This document shows, piece by piece, positions 12,874 to 12,887 of a stretch of DNA of 12,887 nt; within the stretch, counting starts at the first letter, position 1; every line of letters begins with the position of its first letter. This stretch comes from Gemmatimonadota bacterium (GTDB lineage Bacteria; Gemmatimonadota; Gemmatimonadetes; Gemmatimonadales; Gemmatimonadaceae): NCBI GenBank assembly GCA_031127185.1, contig JARIET010000046.1:1-12887 (forward strand), given 5' to 3'. Both the position numbers and the translations under genes were made by a program. The notes under the pieces were generated by a model. It searched no databases. It was not told where the DNA came from and was given only the letters and a program-made list of their open reading frames with translations.

Positions 12874-12887
12874 CGATCGGCTCCGGG

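Overview
The window is 12.9 kb of high-GC bacterial DNA. It holds eleven protein-coding genes, ten on the minus strand and one on the plus strand, and no RNA genes, insertion sequences or CRISPR arrays that I can see. Gene content (PQQ-type sugar dehydrogenase, Kup K+ transporter, PadR regulator, stand-alone TonB-like protein, TolC/adaptor/MacB-like efflux genes, ECF sigma with a membrane anti-sigma), the Gly/Arg-rich low-complexity insertions and frequent GTG starts suggest a Gemmatimonadota-like Gram-negative bacterium. That assignment is inference from gene style only; there is no rRNA to anchor it. Two membranes are certain from TolC, TonB and lipoprotein features.

Layout from right to left, the direction of transcription for most genes. 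A TolC-family outer-membrane factor (12873-11506) is followed after 9 bp by an HD-superfamily hydrolase (11496-10879). After a 75 bp gap comes a tight six-gene cluster: ECF sigma factor (10803-10198), overlapping by ATGA with a single-pass anti-sigma-like protein (10201-9821), a membrane-anchored Spy/CpxP/CnrX-like protein (9811-9413), overlapping by GTGA with a second TolC (9416-8091), a periplasmic adaptor lipoprotein with a large Gly-rich insertion (8027-6186), and a MacB-type ABC permease (6164-4944). The cluster ends at a perfect 38-bp palindrome (4883-4920) shared with the convergent tonB-like gene (4150-4866, plus strand).

Left of that, the tonB-like gene diverges from a padR-type regulator (3956-3360). 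The padR promoter is the clearest in the window, with a palindromic operator candidate in its -35/-10 spacer. A rho-independent terminator hairpin lies between padR and kup (3270-1237), only about 10 nt before the kup start codon. A lipoprotein PQQ-dependent sugar dehydrogenase (1233-7) follows kup after 3 bp.

The most interesting unit is the sigma/anti-sigma/periplasmic-sensor/TolC/adaptor/permease cluster. Its gene order resembles the cnrYXH-CBA metal-efflux plan of Cupriavidus, but the inner-membrane pump is an ABC permease in place of an RND pump, and no ATPase gene accompanies it in the window. The adaptor also carries an unusual cysteine-paired helical insert between Gly-rich linkers.
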